Positions 8,145-17,266 of a DNA stretch of 60,479 nt are shown piece by piece (the stretch's first letter is position 1; each line of letters begins with the position of its first letter). Below the pieces are notes generated by a model. The model saw only the letters and a program-made list of their open reading frames with translations, ran no database searches and was not told the DNA's origin. The position numbers and the translations under genes were made by a program. This stretch comes from AM-1111 sp046302135 (GTDB taxonomy: Bacteria > Bacteroidota > Bacteroidia > B-17B0 > Aurantibacillaceae): NCBI GenBank assembly GCA_046302135.1, contig JBKCIQ010000038.1:1-60479 (forward strand), written 5' to 3'.

Positions 8145-9020
8145 TTATTGTGAACTTCGGTTTCTACTCTTGGCATATTCAGTAAAGTCATTTTTACCCG
8201 TCATCCCCATTTCATAAACAAAACTCTTCACTAATTGAGCCCACTGTTGAGGGCTACGGCTCTTATCAAAGAAAGTGTAAGGAACAGGATTACCAAATCT
8301 GATTTTAATTTTTTTACCTTTTTGTTTAACCATTTCATCAGGAAGAAAAATCATTTCAATATTCATTTTAATACCCAATCTTTTCCTCCATAATGAAAGA
8401 TTATAAAAAAATTCAGAATTCTTTCCGGCAATGAAAGCAGGTATTATTGGTTTCTTGGTTTCAATTGCTTTAGTAATGAAACTTTTTCTCCACTCTAAAT
8501 CCATTATTTTCCCTTGTTGCTTCCTCGAAACTAAACCGGCAGGAAAAACAAGCACAGACTCATCACCTGCATAAACCTCATCAATTAATCTAAGAGCTTC
8601 TTTGGTATTTCCTCCTACTTTGTTTACAGGTACAAATAAAGTTTTAAAATTCTCTAGTTTGGTCAGAATATCATTCACAAAAAAACGAATATCCTTTCTT
8701 CTGGAACTAACTGCCTTAATTAAGGCCATTCCGTCTAAACCGCCTAGAGGATGATTACTGCAAATAATTACTCCGCCCGAATATGGAATATTTTCTTCAC
8801 CACTCCACTCTACCTCAGCACCCATCCATTTTAACGCAGCATCATTAAAATCTAGATGAAACAAATTCTGATTTACCTCAAGGCCTTCATTTATGAAATC
8901 CTGATGGATTTTTTTTTTGATGTATGAAATAAGAAAACCCGGCATTAATCGGTACAAACGAGGATTTTTCTCTTTAAGTACTGCGTCAACGTCAAAAAAT
9001 TTTACTGATGATTTTTTCAT
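8145..9020 (-). CDS. glsA: PlsC-like O-acyltransferase, GlsA-like
   Basis: This 291-residue protein belongs to the lysophospholipid acyltransferase superfamily. The catalytic block reads SNHPLGGLDG (His90...Asp96). The spacing is therefore H-X5-D rather than the usual H-X4-D of PlsC, as in the hemolysin/GlsA-type subfamily. Further blocks are FVPVNKVGGN, VLVFPAGLVSR (the FPEG-like motif) and KPIIPAFIAG. Paired with the downstream GNAT, it most likely O-acylates the N-acyl amino acid to give a two-chain glycine or related lipid. It is the first gene of the pair, with a perfect -7-like box just upstream at 9034-9041, divergent from the dcw cluster. Confidence 0.78.
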   Translation of the reverse strand: MKKSSVKFFDVDAVLKEKNPRLYRLMPGFLISYIKKKIHQDFINEGLEVNQNLFHLDFNDAALKWMGAEVEWSGEENIPYSGGVIICSNHPLGGLDGMALIKAVSSRRKDIRFFVNDILTKLENFKTLFVPVNKVGGNTKEALRLIDEVYAGDESVLVFPAGLVSRKQQGKIMDLEWRKSFITKAIETKKPIIPAFIAGKNSEFFYNLSLWRKRLGIKMNIEMIFLPDEMVKQKGKKIKIRFGNPVPYTFFDKSRSPQQWAQLVKSFVYEMGMTGKNDFTEYAKSRNRSSQ

Positions 9021-9033
9021 TAAAACAACAACA

Positions 9034-9041
9034 CAAAGTTA
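9034..9041 (-). promoter_or_regulatory. Candidate -7 box for the glsA-glsB pair
   Basis: On the minus strand the sequence reads TAACTTTG, a perfect TAnnTTTG match ending 13 bases before the ATG at 9020. The only nearby TTG (9068-9066) is 24 bases upstream, longer than usual. Confidence 0.4.
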
Positions 9042-9125
9042 GCATTTAAAAATTGCATTCTGTTTCAATGAAAAAGAGATAACTAAAACAGGAAATAAAA
9101 GTTCTTTATCAAAAAAGTTATCAAC

Positions 9126-9165
9126 AAAGTGGTGGAAAATGGTGTTTTGTGGTAGAAAGTGGGGA
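9126..9165 (+). promoter_or_regulatory. Array of four MraZ-box-like 10-bp direct repeats (mraZ operator)
   Basis: Four head-to-tail 10-base units start at 9126, 9136, 9146 and 9156. Units 1 and 4 contain AAAGTGG exactly, unit 2 has AAAATGG and unit 3 TTTGTGG. The period and the AAAGTG core match the MraZ-binding repeats described in mollicutes; the E. coli sites also repeat every 10 bp with a TGGG core. The array sits just upstream of the -7-like box at 9174-9181, where the -33 contacts of RNA polymerase would lie. Bound MraZ would therefore be expected to repress its own cluster. Confidence 0.75.
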
Positions 9166-9173
9166 TTTTTGAT

Positions 9174-9181
9174 TATTTTTG
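9174..9181 (+). promoter_or_regulatory. Candidate -7 box of the dcw cluster promoter
   Basis: TATTTTTG is a perfect TAnnTTTG match ending 16 bases before the ATG at 9198. It lies directly downstream of the MraZ-box array. It falls inside the longer reading frame that begins at GTG 9159, which argues that this GTG is not the start. Confidence 0.5.
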
Positions 9182-9197
9182 TCCATATTCTTTTAAA

Positions 9198-9671
9198 ATG
9201 ACAAACGGACTTTGGGGAGAATTTGAGTGTAAGATGGATGCCAAACTAAGGTTTGTGTTTCCCGTTAAGCTCAGAGAGCAAGTCGGGGATCAGTTTGATG
9301 AAGGGCTAATGATTGCAAGAGATCTGAATAGGAATATCTTAAAAGTTTATCCGATGAAAAATTGGAACAGGATTAACAAGCACCTTTCCAAACTAAACAG
9401 ATTCATTAAAAAGAATGATGACATAGTTAGAAGAATAACTGGTGGAGCAACTGCTGTTGAAGCGGACAATACAGGACGTGTATTGATTCCAAGATCACTT
9501 GCTGAATGGGCCGGACTAAAGAGTGAAATTGTTGTTTTCGGTAGCAATGATGTCATTGAAATATGGGATAAGAAATCATATCAAGATTTTTATAACGAAA
9601 CAACCGATATAGAAAAAATTGCCGAAGAGGTATTTAACGGAATGAGTTTCGGATCGGAAGATGAAGAATAA
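9198..9671 (+). CDS. mraZ: Transcriptional regulator / division-cluster protein MraZ
   Basis: This 157-residue protein has two SpoVT-AbrB-like domains with the MraZ signatures DAKLRFVFPVKLR (first copy) and DNTGRVLIPRSLAEWAG (second copy). MraZ is a DNA-binding repressor of the dcw cluster. The frame extends upstream to GTG 9159. The ATG at 9198 (MTNGLWGEF) is chosen because family members begin close to this point and because the promoter-like box and repeats lie in the extension. It is the first gene of the cluster, with rsmH following almost immediately. The acidic tail GSEDEE is not conserved. Confidence 0.93.
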   Translation: MTNGLWGEFECKMDAKLRFVFPVKLREQVGDQFDEGLMIARDLNRNILKVYPMKNWNRINKHLSKLNRFIKKNDDIVRRITGGATAVEADNTGRVLIPRSLAEWAGLKSEIVVFGSNDVIEIWDKKSYQDFYNETTDIEKIAEEVFNGMSFGSEDEE

Positions 9672-9679
9672 AACACTTG

Positions 9680-10591
9680 ATGATGAATAAACAATATCAT
9701 CAGCCCGTTCTTTTAAAAGATTGTATAAATGGTCTAAACATTAGGGAAAGTGGAATCTACGCAGATGTGACATTTGGCGGAGGTGGACACTCTAGGGAAA
9801 TCATCAAAAAACTTGGTAGCAAAGGAAAGTTGATAGTTTTTGATCAGGACCCCGACGCAGTTAAAAATATTTGGGAAGATAAACGCCTAACGTTCATTCC
9901 TCAAAATTTTAGACACCTTTCATCATTTCTCAGGCTACATGGCATCAAAGGAGTTGACGGAATACTCGCAGACCTAGGTGTTTCTTCGCATCAGTTTGAT
10001 ACAGGGGAAAGAGGTTTTTCGATCCGATTTGAAGGCCCATTGGATATGAGAATGAGCAAAAGCGGCACATTAAGCGCTGAGGAAATTTTGAACTCATACG
10101 ATGAAAGGAAACTTAATGAAATTTTCAGGACTTATGGAGAGATTAACGAGTCTGGAAGACTTGCAAGATCAATCGTAAACTTCAGAAGTGAAAAAAGAAT
10201 TTCTTCAACTGAAGAATTGAAATCAATGATTAAATCCATAATGCCAATAAAAGAAAAACAAAACAGGTACATGGCTAGAATTTTTCAGGCGTTGAGAATA
10301 GAAGTAAATGATGAAATGGGAGCTCTGAAAGAATTTCTTGACCAGGCAATTAAAGTTTTGAATCCGGGCGGCAGACTAGTTGTATTAAGTTATCACTCAC
10401 TTGAAGATAGGATGGTTAAAAATTTAATAAAGACAGGCAATACCGATGGAAAAATTGAAAAAGATTTTTATGGAAACATATACAGGCCATTTAAACAAAT
10501 CAACAAAAAACCAATTGAACCTGATGCTATAGAAATTGAAAATAATAAAAGATCAAGAAGTGCAAAATTAAGAATTGCAGAAAAAATTTAA
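9680..10591 (+). CDS. rsmH: 16S rRNA (cytosine(1402)-N4)-methyltransferase RsmH (MraW)
   Basis: This protein of about 303 residues has the SAM-binding loop VTFGGGGHSREI, the motif GILADLGVSSHQFD, the family stretch GERGFSIRFEGPLDMRM and the C-terminal SYHSLEDRMVK. It N4-methylates C1402 in the ribosomal P site. Three candidate starts lie in tandem (TTG 9677, ATG 9680, ATG 9683); an ATG is preferred. It follows mraZ by under 12 bases, the usual dcw position. Confidence 0.96.
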   Translation: MMNKQYHQPVLLKDCINGLNIRESGIYADVTFGGGGHSREIIKKLGSKGKLIVFDQDPDAVKNIWEDKRLTFIPQNFRHLSSFLRLHGIKGVDGILADLGVSSHQFDTGERGFSIRFEGPLDMRMSKSGTLSAEEILNSYDERKLNEIFRTYGEINESGRLARSIVNFRSEKRISSTEELKSMIKSIMPIKEKQNRYMARIFQALRIEVNDEMGALKEFLDQAIKVLNPGGRLVVLSYHSLEDRMVKNLIKTGNTDGKIEKDFYGNIYRPFKQINKKPIEPDAIEIENNKRSRSAKLRIAEKI

Positions 10592-10592
10592 A

Positions 10593-11042
10593 ATGGCCAA
10601 TAGATTCGTAGAAATAGAAGAAAATAAAAACCCCGAACAGGAAGCTCAGGCAGTTGAGCTCAATGATTCAGTTAATGAGTCTACTAAGAAGAAAAAGGGA
10701 AGACTTGCGAAATCTATCACAGCTGTTTTTGGCGGAAATTTTCTTGATAACCCAAACATAATTAAACTCATTCCATTTATACTCTTTTTGTCTCTTCTAG
10801 GCCTTGGATATATTGCTAATGGATATTGGGCTGATAACAAAATCAGACAGTTAAATAAACTTAACAATGAGCTCAAGGAACTAAGAACAGAACATGTTTT
10901 TGTTCAAAGCGAACTAGAATCATCAACTAATGAAAATAATATTGCAAAGAAGGCAGAAAAATTAGGACTATCTGAAACAAGAATTCCACCGAAAAAAATT
11001 CTTGTACGCGATTCTTCAATGATTAAAGAAAATGGAAAATAA
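10593..11042 (+). CDS. ftsL: Cell division protein FtsL-like
   Basis: This 149-residue protein has an N-terminal cytoplasmic region rich in Glu and Lys, one membrane helix (about residues 58-78, PFILFLSLLGLGYIANGYW) and a periplasmic leucine-zipper-like coiled coil (KIRQLNKLNNELKELRTEH). That is the FtsL topology. FtsL bridges FtsQ/DivIB and FtsB to FtsWI. Sequence identity in this family is low, so the call rests on topology and on its position between rsmH and ftsI. ATG 10593 is preferred over TTG 10575, which would overlap rsmH. It overlaps ftsI by 11 bases. Confidence 0.85.
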   Translation: MANRFVEIEENKNPEQEAQAVELNDSVNESTKKKKGRLAKSITAVFGGNFLDNPNIIKLIPFILFLSLLGLGYIANGYWADNKIRQLNKLNNELKELRTEHVFVQSELESSTNENNIAKKAEKLGLSETRIPPKKILVRDSSMIKENGK

Positions 11043-13173
11043 AAAAGAGATAATTGCTCGAGCTTATGTAGTATATATAGGAGTATTCCTTTTTGCAGTT
11101 GCAATTATATGGAAAATAGTCAACATACAGTTTGTTGAAGGAGAAAAATGGAAATTGAAGGCAGAGCAAATGAACAGAAAGGAATTTGAAATTGCCGCAA
11201 TGAGGGGAAACATTTATGATATCAATGGAAATTTATTAGCAACTTCCCTACCCTACTACGAAATTGCAATGGATGTTTCGGCCCCATCAATTACGAATGA
11301 AGATTTTGAAAAGTATGTAGATTCATTATCTATAAGAATGGCAAATCTTTTTAATGAACCCGGAAAAGACAGAAGATTCTATAGCAAACTGTTGAGAACT
11401 GCCAGAAGAACAGAAGATAGGTATGTGGTCTTACATAGAAACGTTTCGCAGAAGCAATTTAAAGAAATTAAAACTTTCCCGCTTCTTAGAAGAGGTGCCC
11501 GTGGAGGTTTGGTATACATCCAAACAAATAAAAGAGAACATCCTTATAAAATTCTTGCGGCAAGAACAATTGGTTTTGAAGGACGAGAAGAAGATAAAAT
11601 TAAGGGGGTAGGAATTGAGGCGGCGTATGACAGTATTCTTAAAGGAACTGTAGGAAAAAGGATGATGCAAAAAATTGCAGGAAATGTATGGAGACCATTA
11701 AACACTGATAATGAGATTGAACCTCAAGATGGATGCGAGCTCGTTTCAACCATTGACATAAGAGTACAAAATGTGGCAGAACAAGCTCTGATGAAACAAC
11801 TAATAACAAATAAGGCTAGCCACGGATGTGTAATTCTTATGGAGGTGAAAACAGGAGAAATCAGAGCAATCGCAAACCTCAAAAGAAAAGATTCTACCAC
11901 ATATCAAGAAAGCTACAACTTCGCAATTGGCGATGCAACAGAGCCTGGCTCAACATTTAAACTTGCATCACTACTGGCGGCTATGGATGATGGTTATGTG
12001 GATCTTGATGATAAAATAAATGTTGGTAGTGGTACCTGTTATTATTATGATCAGAAAATGGAAGACTCACATGCACCTGCAAGTTCAGTATTAACAGTCC
12101 AAAATATTTTTGAAACTTCATCTAATGTAGGAGTAAGTAAAATTATTACTAAATACTATTCCGGAAATCCCCAAAAATATCTGAACAGGCTTTATTCCTA
12201 CAAGCTAAATGATAAGCTGGGAATAAATCTTCCAGGCGAAGGAAAACCGAAAATTAAAAAAGCAGGAACGTCAGAGTGGTATGGAACTTCACTTCCATGG
12301 ATATCCATAGGATATGAATCTCTTATTACACCAATGCACACACTTACTTTATACAATGCGGTAGCAAATAATGGAAAGATGGTAAAGCCTTCATTTATTC
12401 GCGAAATCAGAAGGAAAGGATCATTACTAAAAAGATTTGAACCGGAAGTTATCAATGAACAAATTGCAAAACCTGAAGTAATTGCAATGGCTAAAAAAAT
12501 GTGTGAAGGTGTAGTTCTACGCGGAACGGGTAAATCACTTGCTATACCTGCTTTTCCGGTGGCAGGTAAAACGGGTACCGCACAAATAAGCGTAAATGGA
12601 AAAAGCTATGGAATAGATGGGAATCGTACTTATCAAGCATCTTTTGTAGGATACTTCCCCGCAGATAAACCTCTTTACACTTGCATTGTAATAATTAATG
12701 CACCATCAAGCGGATTGTACTATGGAGGAGCCGTTGCCGGACCTGTATTTAAGGAAATTGCTGAAAAAGTTTATTCAACCAGTATCGACTTCCACAATGA
12801 AATCAATTCAGGTAAAAAAATACTTACACAGAAACCATCGATATTGAAAGGACAAGCAGATGAAATAAAATATGTAATGAAAAATCTCAATATCCCATAT
12901 AAAGAAAACGGTTACCTAAGTAATCAGGATTATGTTCAGGATAACGGAAAAGATTCTAGCAAAATTTATTTGCAAACTAATAATACTCAAAAAACATTAC
13001 AAATGGGAATTGTACCTGACCTAAAAGGAATGAGTCTTCGCGATGCACTTTACTTATTAGAAAACAATGGACTAAGTGTAAAAGTAATTGGGTTTGGAAA
13101 AATCAAATCTCAATCAATAAGTGCAGGAACAAAATTTTCTAGAGGTACACAAATAGTATTACAACTTGGATAA
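11032..13173 (+). CDS. ftsI: Division transpeptidase FtsI / PBP3 with C-terminal PASTA domain
   Basis: This 713-residue class B penicillin-binding protein has an N-terminal membrane helix (about residues 10-30) and a dimerisation domain (from about 52, RGNIYDINGNLLA). The transpeptidase domain has Ser307-Thr-Phe-Lys310 (GSTFK), SSN at 363-365 and KTG at 513-515. The last ~60 residues are a PASTA domain (VPDLKGMSLRDALYLLENNG), usual in Bacteroidota FtsI but absent from E. coli. It crosslinks septal peptidoglycan with FtsW. The coding end overlaps the murE start by one base (TAATG). Confidence 0.96.
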   Translation: MENKKEIIARAYVVYIGVFLFAVAIIWKIVNIQFVEGEKWKLKAEQMNRKEFEIAAMRGNIYDINGNLLATSLPYYEIAMDVSAPSITNEDFEKYVDSLSIRMANLFNEPGKDRRFYSKLLRTARRTEDRYVVLHRNVSQKQFKEIKTFPLLRRGARGGLVYIQTNKREHPYKILAARTIGFEGREEDKIKGVGIEAAYDSILKGTVGKRMMQKIAGNVWRPLNTDNEIEPQDGCELVSTIDIRVQNVAEQALMKQLITNKASHGCVILMEVKTGEIRAIANLKRKDSTTYQESYNFAIGDATEPGSTFKLASLLAAMDDGYVDLDDKINVGSGTCYYYDQKMEDSHAPASSVLTVQNIFETSSNVGVSKIITKYYSGNPQKYLNRLYSYKLNDKLGINLPGEGKPKIKKAGTSEWYGTSLPWISIGYESLITPMHTLTLYNAVANNGKMVKPSFIREIRRKGSLLKRFEPEVINEQIAKPEVIAMAKKMCEGVVLRGTGKSLAIPAFPVAGKTGTAQISVNGKSYGIDGNRTYQASFVGYFPADKPLYTCIVIINAPSSGLYYGGAVAGPVFKEIAEKVYSTSIDFHNEINSGKKILTQKPSILKGQADEIKYVMKNLNIPYKENGYLSNQDYVQDNGKDSSKIYLQTNNTQKTLQMGIVPDLKGMSLRDALYLLENNGLSVKVIGFGKIKSQSISAGTKFSRGTQIVLQLG

Positions 13174-14636
13174 TGAAGCTCTTAAGTGAAATACTTTATA
13201 AAGCAGGACTTGAAGAAGTAATTGGCAGTACTAATGTTGCTATCTCAGGTATTTCATTCGACTCAAGAAAGATAAAAAAAGATTCGGTGTTTTTTGCAGT
13301 AAGAGGCACAACATCTGATGGACACCTATTCATAAGTAAAGCCATTGATAGTGGTGCAATTTCAATTGTGTGTGAAGAACTTCCTGAAACACTCGATAGC
13401 AAAATTACATATATAAAAGTTAAAGATTCAGGTATTGCATTAGGTGTTGTTGCATCTAATTTTTTTGATAATCCGTCAAAGGAATTAAAATTAATTGGAA
13501 TCACAGGGACTAACGGAAAAACAACAAGTGTAACACTTTTGTTTCAATTGTTTCGCCAGATGGGTTTTTCATGCGGTTTAATATCGACCGTAAAAAATAA
13601 AATAAATAATGAGGATATTAATGCAACGCATACCACTCCGGATGCCGTAAGCCTTAATGAATTACTAAGAAAGATGGTTAATCAGGGATGTCAATATGCA
13701 TTCATGGAAGTTAGTTCTCATGCGGTTGTACAAGGAAGAATAAGCGGACTAAATTTTTCAGGTGCGCTATTTACCAACATCACTCACGATCATTTAGATT
13801 ACCACAAAACTTTTGAAGAATACATCAAAGCAAAAAAAGGATTTTTTGACCAGCTAACCTCTGACGCTTTTGCATTGGTAAATAAAGATGACAGGAACGG
13901 TGCTGTGATGTTACAAAACTGCAAAGCGGAAAAAAGATTTTTCTCCATGACACAAATGGCAGACTTTAAATGTAAAGTATTGGAGAATCATCTGAATGGT
14001 TTATTGCTAAACATAGATAATGTTGATCTGTGGGTAAAGCTGATTGGAAGTTTTAATGCTTACAATGTACTTGGTGTTTATTCAGTTGCGATAATGCTTA
14101 AGCAAGACAAGACAAATGTACTTACTGCCCTGAGCAATCTGAATCCTGTTGAAGGAAGATTTCAGCATATTAAATCTGAAACAGGAATAATTGGTATAGT
14201 TGATTACGCTCATACACCTGATGCACTTAAAAATGTTTTGACAACAATAAAAGATATCAGAACAGGAAATGAGGAAGTATATACATTAATAGGCTGTGGC
14301 GGCGATAGAGATTCTGCAAAGCGACCAATTATGGCAAAAATTGCTGCGCAGTTAAGTACTAAGATAATACTTACATCTGACAATCCTCGTACTGAGGATC
14401 CTGAGGTTATATTGAATCAAATGCAAGAAGGCTTAGATATAATTGATAAGAGAAAAACATTAAAAATAACTGACCGTAAAGAGGCAATAAGAACAGCATG
14501 CAGTATGGCTAAATCAGGAGATATAATCCTCGTTGCCGGAAAAGGTCATGAAAAATATCAAGAAATAAAAGGAGTAAAACATCCCTTTGACGATCTGGAA
14601 ATTTTAAAACAAACATTAAAAGAATTGAGTATATAA
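13173..14636 (+). CDS. murE: UDP-MurNAc-tripeptide synthetase MurE
   Basis: This 487-residue Mur ligase has the ATP loop GITGTNGKTTSV and the central motif HDHLDYHKTFEEYIKAK, which includes the lysine expected to be carbamylated. The C-terminal SDNPRTEDP holds the DNPR motif typical of enzymes that add meso-diaminopimelate. It adds the third residue to UDP-MurNAc-L-Ala-D-Glu in the cytoplasm. The DNPR motif predicts a meso-DAP cell wall. It overlaps ftsI and mraY by one base on each side, showing tight translational coupling. Confidence 0.96.
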   Translation: MKLLSEILYKAGLEEVIGSTNVAISGISFDSRKIKKDSVFFAVRGTTSDGHLFISKAIDSGAISIVCEELPETLDSKITYIKVKDSGIALGVVASNFFDNPSKELKLIGITGTNGKTTSVTLLFQLFRQMGFSCGLISTVKNKINNEDINATHTTPDAVSLNELLRKMVNQGCQYAFMEVSSHAVVQGRISGLNFSGALFTNITHDHLDYHKTFEEYIKAKKGFFDQLTSDAFALVNKDDRNGAVMLQNCKAEKRFFSMTQMADFKCKVLENHLNGLLLNIDNVDLWVKLIGSFNAYNVLGVYSVAIMLKQDKTNVLTALSNLNPVEGRFQHIKSETGIIGIVDYAHTPDALKNVLTTIKDIRTGNEEVYTLIGCGGDRDSAKRPIMAKIAAQLSTKIILTSDNPRTEDPEVILNQMQEGLDIIDKRKTLKITDRKEAIRTACSMAKSGDIILVAGKGHEKYQEIKGVKHPFDDLEILKQTLKELSI

Positions 14637-15892
14637 TGCTGATCTGGCTTTTCAAATACCTACAAGAAATTGATTTTCCCGGAGCAGGAGTGTTTCAATA
14701 TATATCATTCCGTGCTGCAATGGCGGCATTTGGTTCGCTAATGATAACGCTTGTCTTTGGAAAAAGAATCATCAATTGGATACGCAAAAAACAAATTGGA
14801 GAGACAATCAGAGAACTTGGTTTAAAAGGACAAAATGAAAAGGCAGGAACTCCAACAATGGGTGGCTTGATAATAATTGCAGGTATTGTTATTCCAACTC
14901 TATTATTCGCTAATATCTCAAATGTATATATAATTTTAATGTTGGTTACAACCATCTGGCTCGGATTAATAGGTTTCCTAGATGATTATATAAAAGTTTT
15001 CAGAAAAAATAAAGACGGGCTTAGTGGCAGATTTAAAATTGTAGGTCAGGTTGGAGTTGGAATTATTGTTGGTTCCACACTTTATTTTCATCCTGATGTT
15101 GGAATAAAACAAAAAGCAGAACCCATTTACAGAGTAGTAAATCCTGATGACACATATAAAGACTCTCTGAAAATTTCTAGATACTCAACTGAAACGGTTA
15201 AATCTTTAAAAACCACCATACCATTTGTAAAAAATAATGAGTTTGATTATAGTCGCATCTTATGTTGGGCGGGTGGAGATTGTGAAAAATGGGGTTGGCT
15301 AATTTTCATTCCTGTTGTTATACTAATCGTAACAGCAGTATCAAACGGAGCAAACATAACAGATGGAATTGATGGCTTGGCTGCAGGAACATCAGCAATA
15401 ATTGGCACTGCACTCGGAGTTCTGGCCTATGTATCCGGTAATACTATTTTCTCTGATTATCTAAATATAATGTATATACCTCAAAGCGGAGAACTCGTTG
15501 TTTTTATTGCTGCATTTGTTGGTGCTTGTATAGGGTTTTTATGGTACAATACTTTTCCTGCACAGGTATTCATGGGAGACACGGGAAGTCTGGCGCTAGG
15601 CGGAATTATTGCCGTATTTGCAATTGCCATAAGAAAAGAATTATTAATCCCGATTCTTTGCGGAATTTTTCTTGTCGAGAACCTATCTGTAATTCTTCAG
15701 GTATACTACTTCAAATATCAGAAAAGAAGACGTGGTATAGAGTTCGCAAAAGCGAATAGACTTTTTAAAATGGCTCCACTTCACCATCATTACCAAAAGT
15801 TAGGATTTCATGAATCAAAAATTGTTTCAAGATTTTGGATTATCGGAATCATGCTTGCTGTATTAACAATTGCAACATTAAAGTTGAGATAA
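14636..15892 (+). CDS. mraY: Phospho-MurNAc-pentapeptide transferase MraY
   Basis: This 418-residue polytopic membrane enzyme makes lipid I from UDP-MurNAc-pentapeptide and undecaprenyl phosphate. Conserved blocks are GTPTMGGLII, then GFLDDYIKV, NGANITDGIDGLAAG, FMGDTGSLALGG and APLHHHYQKLG. It is about 60 residues longer than E. coli MraY (360). The extra stretch lies between TLYFHPDV and the NGANITDGIDG block. It holds mostly polar residues plus ILCWAGGDCEKWGW, and longer MraY proteins of this kind are usual in Bacteroidota. Confidence 0.96.
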   Translation: MLIWLFKYLQEIDFPGAGVFQYISFRAAMAAFGSLMITLVFGKRIINWIRKKQIGETIRELGLKGQNEKAGTPTMGGLIIIAGIVIPTLLFANISNVYIILMLVTTIWLGLIGFLDDYIKVFRKNKDGLSGRFKIVGQVGVGIIVGSTLYFHPDVGIKQKAEPIYRVVNPDDTYKDSLKISRYSTETVKSLKTTIPFVKNNEFDYSRILCWAGGDCEKWGWLIFIPVVILIVTAVSNGANITDGIDGLAAGTSAIIGTALGVLAYVSGNTIFSDYLNIMYIPQSGELVVFIAAFVGACIGFLWYNTFPAQVFMGDTGSLALGGIIAVFAIAIRKELLIPILCGIFLVENLSVILQVYYFKYQKRRRGIEFAKANRLFKMAPLHHHYQKLGFHESKIVSRFWIIGIMLAVLTIATLKLR

Positions 15893-15893
15893 A

Positions 15894-17237
15894 TTGAAAA
15901 AAAGAATTTCTATACTGGGTAGTGGAGAAAGCGGAGTTGGTGCCGCAATTCTTGCAGTTGAAAAAGGCTATGATGTTTTAGTTTCTGACTCAGGTTCAAT
16001 TAAAGACAAATACAAAAAAATTCTTGAGGAAAACAATATTTCTTTTGAAGAAGGAAAGCATTCTGAAGAAATAATTCTTAGTTCTTATGAAGTAATCAAA
16101 AGTCCAGGCATACCGGAGAAAGCTGAATTAATTAAAAAATTAAGAAATGAGAGAATTCCGGTAATATCCGAAATTGAATTTGCATCAAGATATACCAATG
16201 CAAAAAAGATATGTGTGACAGGAAGTAACGGAAAAACTACCACTACCCTCTGGATCTATCATATACTAAAAAAAGCAGGCTTAAATGTAGGACTTGGTGG
16301 AAACGTAGGAAAAAGTTTTGCATTACAGGTTGCAAAAAACTCATTTGATTATTTTGTTCTTGAACTCAGCTCCTTTCAACTTGATGATATGCACGCATTC
16401 AAAGCAGAAATTGCAGTGTTGCTAAATATCACTCCAGATCATCTTGACAGATACGAATACAAGTTCGAGAATTATGCAAATTCTAAATTCAGGATTACAC
16501 AAAATCAAACACCTGAGGATGCTCTCGTGTATTGTTATGATGATGAAGTCATCAAAGCCTTGATAGAAAACAATAAACCATCTGCGAGACTTTTTCCTTT
16601 TTCTATAAAAGAAAAATTAGAAGGTAATGCGGCATTCCTAGAAGAAGAAAACCAAATCAATATAAACATAAACCAAAAATCCCTAACTATGAAAATCGAT
16701 CAACTGGCACTACAAGGCAAGCACAATGTGTATAACGCAATGGCTGCCGCAATTCCTGCAAGAATACTTGAGATCAGGAAAGAATCTATCCGTGAAAGTC
16801 TTGAAGACTTTGCAGGAGCAGAACACCGTCTTGAATTCGTTGCAACAGTAAACGGAATTGACTTCATCAATGATTCTAAAGCTACCAACATGAATTCCGT
16901 TTGGTATGCGCTAGAGAGTCAAAACAAACCTGTCATTTGGATTGCGGGTGGAGTTGACAAGGGAAATGATTATAATGAGGTAATGGAACTTGTAAAGAAT
17001 AAAGTGAAAGCAATCATATGCCTAGGAACTGACAACACGAAAATTGTAAAATCATTTTCTGGAGTTGTAGATAGAATAATTGAAACTCGCTCTGCTCAAG
17101 AAGCTGTCGCTTCTGCATACTCAATAGGAAAAAAGGGTGATGTAGTTTTACTTGCTCCAGGTTGTGCAAGTTTTGATCTTTTTGAAAACTATGAAGAAAG
17201 AGGTATGTCTTTCAAAGCATGTGTTAAAGCACTTTGA
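15894..17237 (+). CDS. murD: UDP-MurNAc-L-alanine:D-glutamate ligase MurD
   Basis: This 447-residue Mur ligase has the N-terminal dinucleotide-like motif ILGSGESGVGAA, the ATP loop VTGSNGKTTTTLW, the block LNITPDHLDRYEY and the C-terminal NDSKATNMNSVWYAL and LLAPGCASFDLFENYEERG motifs specific to MurD. It adds D-glutamate to UDP-MurNAc-L-Ala. The start is TTG, one base after the mraY stop; no ATG or GTG fits the conserved N-terminus. Confidence 0.96.
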   Translation: MKKRISILGSGESGVGAAILAVEKGYDVLVSDSGSIKDKYKKILEENNISFEEGKHSEEIILSSYEVIKSPGIPEKAELIKKLRNERIPVISEIEFASRYTNAKKICVTGSNGKTTTTLWIYHILKKAGLNVGLGGNVGKSFALQVAKNSFDYFVLELSSFQLDDMHAFKAEIAVLLNITPDHLDRYEYKFENYANSKFRITQNQTPEDALVYCYDDEVIKALIENNKPSARLFPFSIKEKLEGNAAFLEEENQINININQKSLTMKIDQLALQGKHNVYNAMAAAIPARILEIRKESIRESLEDFAGAEHRLEFVATVNGIDFINDSKATNMNSVWYALESQNKPVIWIAGGVDKGNDYNEVMELVKNKVKAIICLGTDNTKIVKSFSGVVDRIIETRSAQEAVASAYSIGKKGDVVLLAPGCASFDLFENYEERGMSFKACVKAL

Positions 17238-17266
17238 TTCGAATATTAACCGAAAATAAAAATTGA

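Noticed and set aside
9118..9126. TTATCAACA as a DnaA box
   Set aside because: It is a single near-match (one mismatch to TTATCCACA) with no cluster and no origin-type genes nearby.
9126..9165. Ten-base repeats considered as a slippage microsatellite
   Set aside because: The units differ in sequence except at the AAAGTGG core, and their position before mraZ matches a known operator.
9159..9197. GTG-initiated N-terminal extension of mraZ
   Set aside because: It would add 13 non-conserved residues and place the promoter-like box and the last operator repeat inside the gene.
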